Shown: positions 21,486 through 24,982 of the stretch, in pieces
Layout of the letters: each line of letters begins with the position of its first letter
Position numbering within the stretch: position 1 is the stretch's first letter
Assembly (NCBI GenBank): GCA_900549085.1
Contig: URMO01000024.1
Coordinates: forward strand, 1 to 24,982
Direction of reading: 5' to 3'
Source: an uncultured Collinsella sp.
GTDB lineage: Bacteria; Actinomycetota; Coriobacteriia; Coriobacteriales; Coriobacteriaceae
DNA length: 24,982 bases
Program-made: the position numbers and the translations under genes
The notes under the pieces: model-generated
Databases searched by the model: none
The model's input: the letters and a program-made list of their open reading frames with translations, nothing else
What the model was told of the DNA's origin: nothing

Positions 21486-24134
21486 ATGGTGAAAAAGTCA
21501 CCGGAAAACACTACTCCCGCCATCGTGGACAACGTGGAGGCGCTTGAGGCCAAACTCAAATCTATGCGTGAGGCCCAGGCTAAATTCGCTGAGTACACTC
21601 AGGAGCAGGTAGACAAGATCTTCTACGAGGCTGCTATGGCCGCCAACAAGGCTCGTATTCCTTTGGCCAAGCTCGCCATCGAGGAGACCGGCCGTGGCGT
21701 TCTCGAGGACAAGGTCATCAAGAACCACTACGCCGCTGAGTACATCTACAACGCTTACAAGAACACCAAGACCTGCGGTGTCATCGAGCGCGACGACGCT
21801 TACGGCATCACCAAGGTCGCCGAGCCGATCGGTATCGTTGGCGCTGTCATCCCGACCACCAACCCGACCTCCACGGCCATCTTCAAGACGCTCATCTGCC
21901 TGAAGACCCGTAACGCCATCATCATCTCCCCGCACCCGGCAGCCGCCAAGTGCACCATCGCCGCCGCCAAGCTCGTTCTCGACGCAGCTGTCAAGGCCGG
22001 TGCTCCTGAGGGCATCATCGGCTGGGTCGACAAGCCGTCCATCGAGCTGACCAACATGGTCATGCGCGACGTCGACATCATTCTCGCAACCGGTGGCCCG
22101 GGCATGGTCAAGGCTGCTTACTCCTCCGGTAAGCCCGCACTCGGCGTCGGCGCCGGCAACACACCGGTCATCATCGACGATACCGCGGACATCAAGCTCG
22201 CCGTCAACTCCATCATCCACTCCAAGACCTTCGACAACGGCATGATCTGCGCTTCCGAGCAGTCCGTGACCGTCATCGACACCATCTATGACCAGGTCAA
22301 GGCCGAGTTCCAGAAGCGCGGCTGCTACTTCGTCAAGCAGGGTGCCGAGATGGAGGCCCTGCGTGCCGCCATGTTCAAGAACGGCGCTCTCGATCACCGC
22401 ATCCCCGGCATGGCTGCCGCCAAGATCGCCGAGCTCGCCGGCATCGAGGTTCCCGCCAAGACCAAGATCCTGATCGCCGAGGTCACCTCCACCGATCCCG
22501 AGAAGGAAGAGTTCTCCCACGAGAAGCTCTCCCCGGTCCTCGCTATGTATCACGCCAAGGACTTCCAGGAGGCCGTTGACAAGGCAGAGCACCTCGTCCT
22601 CGCAGGTGGCCCGGGCCACACCGCCTCTCTCTACGTGCACCCGGCACAGAGCGAGAAGATCGCTAAGTTCCAGCACGTCATGAAGGCCTGCCGCATCGTC
22701 ATCAACACCCCGTCCTCGCACGGCGGCATCGGTGACCTCTACAACTTCGGCATGAAGCCGTCTCTAACCCTGGGCTGCGGCTCCTGGGGTGGCAACTCCG
22801 TCTCCGAGAACGTTGGGGTGAAGCACTTGATCAACGTCAAGACCGTGGCAGAGCGCCGCGAGAACATGCTGTGGTTCCGCGCACCCGAGAAGGTCTACTT
22901 CAAGAAGGGCTGCACGCCCGTCGCACTCGACGAGCTCGGCACCGTAATGGGCAAGAAGCGCGCCTTCATCGTTACCGACCAGTTCCTCTTCAAGAATGGC
23001 AACACGCGTGCCATCGAGGCCAAGCTCGATGAGATGGGCATCGCTCACGACTGCTTCTACGACGTTGAGCCCGATCCCTCCCTGCAGTGCGCACGTCGCG
23101 GCGCCAAGCAGATGACGCTCTTCGAGCCGGATGTCATCATCGCCGTTGGCGGCGGTTCCGCAATGGACGCCGGCAAGATTATGTGGATGATGTACGAGCA
23201 CCCCGAGGCGAACTTCGAGGACATGGCCATGGACTTCATGGACATCCGCAAGCGTATCTTCACCTTCCCCGAGATGGGCAAGAAGGCTTACTTCGTCGCC
23301 GTCCCGACCTCTTCGGGCACTGGCTCCGAGTGCACGCCGTTCGCCATCATCACCGACAAGGAGACCGGCATCAAGTGGCCGCTCGCCGACTACGCGCTGC
23401 TCCCCAACATGGCAATCGTCGACGCTGACAACTGCATGACCGCCCCGAAGGGCCTCACCGCAGCTTCCGGTATTGACGTCATGACCCACGCCATCGAGTC
23501 CTACGTCTCCATCATGGCTTCCGATTACACCAAGGGCCTCTCCGAGCGCGCCGCAAAGCTCGTCTTCGAGAACCTCCCGAGCTCCTTCACCAACGGTGCC
23601 AAGGATCCGCACGCTCGCGAGGAGATGCACAACGCATCCTGCATGGCCGGTATGGCATTCGGTAACGCCTTCCTGGGCCTCAACCACTCCATGGCCCACA
23701 AGCTCGGCGCTTTCCACCATCTGCCCCACGGCCTCGCAAACGCAGTCATCCTGACCCGCGTCATGCGTTACAACGCCGCCGAGGCTCCTGTCAAGATGGG
23801 AACCTTCTCTCAGTATCCTTACCCCAACGCGCTGCACAACTACGCCGAGATGGCTCGTTACTGCGGCATCGACGGCAAGGACGACCGTGAGGTCTTCGAG
23901 AACTTCATCACCAAGCTCACCGAGCTCTGCGACTTCATCGGTGTCAAGCACACCATCGCTGAGTACGGCGTTGACGAGAAGTACTTCCTCGACACCCTCG
24001 ACGAGATGACCGAGCAGGCATTCAACGACCAGTGCACCGGCGCTAACCCCCGTTACCCGCTGATGAGCGAGATCAAGGAGCTCTACCTTGACGCCTACTA
24101 CGGCCGCGAGCCTCAGGACTACGCCGTCTGCTAG
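21486..24134 (+). CDS. adhE: Bifunctional acetaldehyde-CoA/alcohol dehydrogenase AdhE
   Basis: This 882-aa fermentative enzyme turns acetyl-CoA into ethanol in two NADH-consuming steps and usually assembles into filaments called spirosomes. The N-terminal aldehyde dehydrogenase half (about 1-450) has the NAD region GIVGAVIPTTNPTST and the catalytic cysteine C255 in GMICASEQS. The C-terminal half is an iron-dependent alcohol dehydrogenase with GGGSAMDAGK for NAD and likely metal ligands D664, H668, H734 and H748 (ASGIDVMTHAIE and GLNHSMAHKLGAFHHLPHG). The start ATG is six bases after AAGGAG. Codons are strongly biased to AAG, GTC, CTC, CGT/CGC and ATC, more than in neighbours, which suggests very high expression. 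Its large antisense open frames follow from that bias. Confidence 0.97.
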   Translation: MVKKSPENTTPAIVDNVEALEAKLKSMREAQAKFAEYTQEQVDKIFYEAAMAANKARIPLAKLAIEETGRGVLEDKVIKNHYAAEYIYNAYKNTKTCGVIERDDAYGITKVAEPIGIVGAVIPTTNPTSTAIFKTLICLKTRNAIIISPHPAAAKCTIAAAKLVLDAAVKAGAPEGIIGWVDKPSIELTNMVMRDVDIILATGGPGMVKAAYSSGKPALGVGAGNTPVIIDDTADIKLAVNSIIHSKTFDNGMICASEQSVTVIDTIYDQVKAEFQKRGCYFVKQGAEMEALRAAMFKNGALDHRIPGMAAAKIAELAGIEVPAKTKILIAEVTSTDPEKEEFSHEKLSPVLAMYHAKDFQEAVDKAEHLVLAGGPGHTASLYVHPAQSEKIAKFQHVMKACRIVINTPSSHGGIGDLYNFGMKPSLTLGCGSWGGNSVSENVGVKHLINVKTVAERRENMLWFRAPEKVYFKKGCTPVALDELGTVMGKKRAFIVTDQFLFKNGNTRAIEAKLDEMGIAHDCFYDVEPDPSLQCARRGAKQMTLFEPDVIIAVGGGSAMDAGKIMWMMYEHPEANFEDMAMDFMDIRKRIFTFPEMGKKAYFVAVPTSSGTGSECTPFAIITDKETGIKWPLADYALLPNMAIVDADNCMTAPKGLTAASGIDVMTHAIESYVSIMASDYTKGLSERAAKLVFENLPSSFTNGAKDPHAREEMHNASCMAGMAFGNAFLGLNHSMAHKLGAFHHLPHGLANAVILTRVMRYNAAEAPVKMGTFSQYPYPNALHNYAEMARYCGIDGKDDREVFENFITKLTELCDFIGVKHTIAEYGVDEKYFLDTLDEMTEQAFNDQCTGANPRYPLMSEIKELYLDAYYGREPQDYAVC

Positions 24135-24151
24135 TTTTAGCACGGTTTTTA

Positions 24152-24190
24152 ACGGCGGGGGTGCACGGGTGTTTCACACACCCCCGCCGT
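24152..24190 (+). terminator. Strong GC hairpin after adhE, without a T-run
   Basis: ACGGCGGGGGTG and CACCCCCGCCGT form a perfect 12-bp stem around a 15-base loop, starting 18 bases after the adhE stop. The next bases are CGCTTCTATC, so this is not a classical intrinsic terminator. It may cap and stabilise the adhE mRNA 3' end or reduce read-through into the kinase gene. Confidence 0.5.
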
Positions 24191-24222
24191 CGCTTCTATC
24201 GCATCGTTGAAAGGATGCAACC

Positions 24223-24982
24223 ATGCTGCTACCCGATTCCAAGACCGAGCTCGTCCGCCGTGGCAACAAGGTCGTTTACGACCTGGGCGACAAGATCGTC
24301 AAGGTCTTTAACGAGACCAAGCCCGTCTCCGACGTGTTCAACGAGGCTTTGAATCTTGCCCGCATCAATGAGTGCGGCATCCGCAGCCCCAAGGCGCTCG
24401 AGGTTTCTCAGCTCGAGAACGCCAACGGCTGGGCGCTCGTGACCGAGAAGGTTCCGGGCACCACCCTTGCCGAGAAGATGACTGCCGAGCCTCAGCGCTT
24501 TGGTGAGTACCTCGAGATGTTCGTCGACCTCCAGATCGAGATCCACGGCTACACCTCCCCGCTGCTCAACCGTCAGCGCGATAAGTTCGCCCGCATGATC
24601 GACAGCCTCGATCAGCTCAATGCCACCACGCGCTACAACCTTCAGGAGCGTCTGGACGGCATGACCAAGGAGTTCAAGGTCTGCCACGGCGACTTCAACC
24701 CCTCCAACGTCATCGTCGGCGACGACGGCCAGCTGTACGTCTGCGACTGGGCACACGCCACCCAGGGCTCCCCTGCTGCCGACGTTGCCACCACCTACCT
24801 GCTCTTTGCCCTCAACAGCAAGGACCAGGCCGAGGCCTACCTGGAGCTCTACTGCGACCGCGCCGACATGCCCATGCAGGTCGTGCGTCAGTGGACGAGC
24901 ATCGTCGCCGCTTCCGAGCTCGCTCGTAAGCGCAACGTGAACGATGAGTTCCTTAAGAACTGGATCGACGTCGTAGATTATC
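24223..24982 (+). CDS. APH/choline-kinase-fold phosphotransferase, 3' end outside window
   Basis: The first 253 codons are visible and the gene runs off the window. It starts MLLPDSKTELVRRGNKVVYDLG, with ATG seven bases after AAGGA. The N-lobe has a probable ATP lysine (K27 in IVKVFN) and a helix-C glutamate (E41 in FNEALNL). The catalytic loop is CHGDFNPSN (H155, D157, N162), followed by the metal motif VCDWAHA (D175). This is the APH fold that phosphorylates antibiotics, choline, fructosamines or sugars; nothing shows resistance, and the substrate is unknown. It lies 88 bases after adhE on the same strand with similar codon bias, so it may be partly co-transcribed through the hairpin. Confidence 0.75.
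   Translation, partial: MLLPDSKTELVRRGNKVVYDLGDKIVKVFNETKPVSDVFNEALNLARINECGIRSPKALEVSQLENANGWALVTEKVPGTTLAEKMTAEPQRFGEYLEMFVDLQIEIHGYTSPLLNRQRDKFARMIDSLDQLNATTRYNLQERLDGMTKEFKVCHGDFNPSNVIVGDDGQLYVCDWAHATQGSPAADVATTYLLFALNSKDQAEAYLELYCDRADMPMQVVRQWTSIVAASELARKRNVNDEFLKNWIDVVDY

Noticed and set aside
21498..24143. Two long minus-strand open frames opposite adhE (407 and 459 codons)
   Set aside because: They mirror the extreme codon bias of adhE, are rich in Asp/Gly/Leu/Val repeats, and have no domain or ribosome-binding site.
24223..24982. Aminoglycoside resistance gene
   Set aside because: Only the general APH catalytic fold is visible. The location beside adhE and the host-like codon use suggest a metabolic kinase; there is no evidence of antibiotic specificity.

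Overview
The window looks like a chromosomal segment of a GC-rich, Gram-positive actinobacterium of the class Coriobacteriia, most likely Collinsella or a close relative. I infer this from gene content and style, without a database search. The actinobacterial integration host factor mihF precedes gmk and rpoZ, GTG starts are common, and genes are tightly packed. The pyrimidine genes, however, are of the type common in Firmicutes (PyrR, and PyrK with class 1B PyrD). Almost everything is housekeeping. The one clear mobile element is a REP-associated transposase near 20.2-21.3 kb.

Layout. From 1 to 6738 the minus strand carries lepA, dus, hemW, a membrane-anchored DnaJ-like gene, canonical dnaJ and the start of mtaB. 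It looks like one co-directional translation and protein-folding cluster. Upstream, rpsT (6835-7101) has its own promoter and terminator. Next, still on the minus strand, come comEA, comEC and holA (11286 down to 7235), a DNA uptake pair followed by the DNA polymerase III delta subunit. The minus-strand run mihF-gmk-rpoZ-thiI (13911 down to 11489) ends in an intrinsic terminator that overlaps the thiI stop codon. Upstream of it is the pyr operon pyrR-pyrB-pyrC-pyrK-pyrD-pyrF (19475 down to 14152). It makes UMP from carbamoyl phosphate, except for the transferase step; carAB and pyrE are not in the window. Its leader contains a PyrR-type hairpin and an attenuator-like terminator.

The plus strand begins with rpmB (19928-20116) and its terminator. 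The RAYT transposase follows on the minus strand between oppositely oriented arrays of a roughly 33-nt repeat. Then come a highly expressed-looking bifunctional adhE (21486-24134) and an APH-fold small-molecule kinase cut off by the window end.

Four otherwise unrelated genes (rpsT, mihF, rpmB, adhE) have TGC plus a TA-rich hexamer upstream, suggesting a shared extended -10 promoter class. The points most worth a second look are the RAYT/REP element, the DnaJ-like protein whose C-terminal half is replaced by membrane segments, the pyr leader, the element with alternative pairings between pyrF and mihF, and the palindrome in the rpmB promoter. I saw no CRISPR array, tRNA, rRNA, phage genes or defence system.
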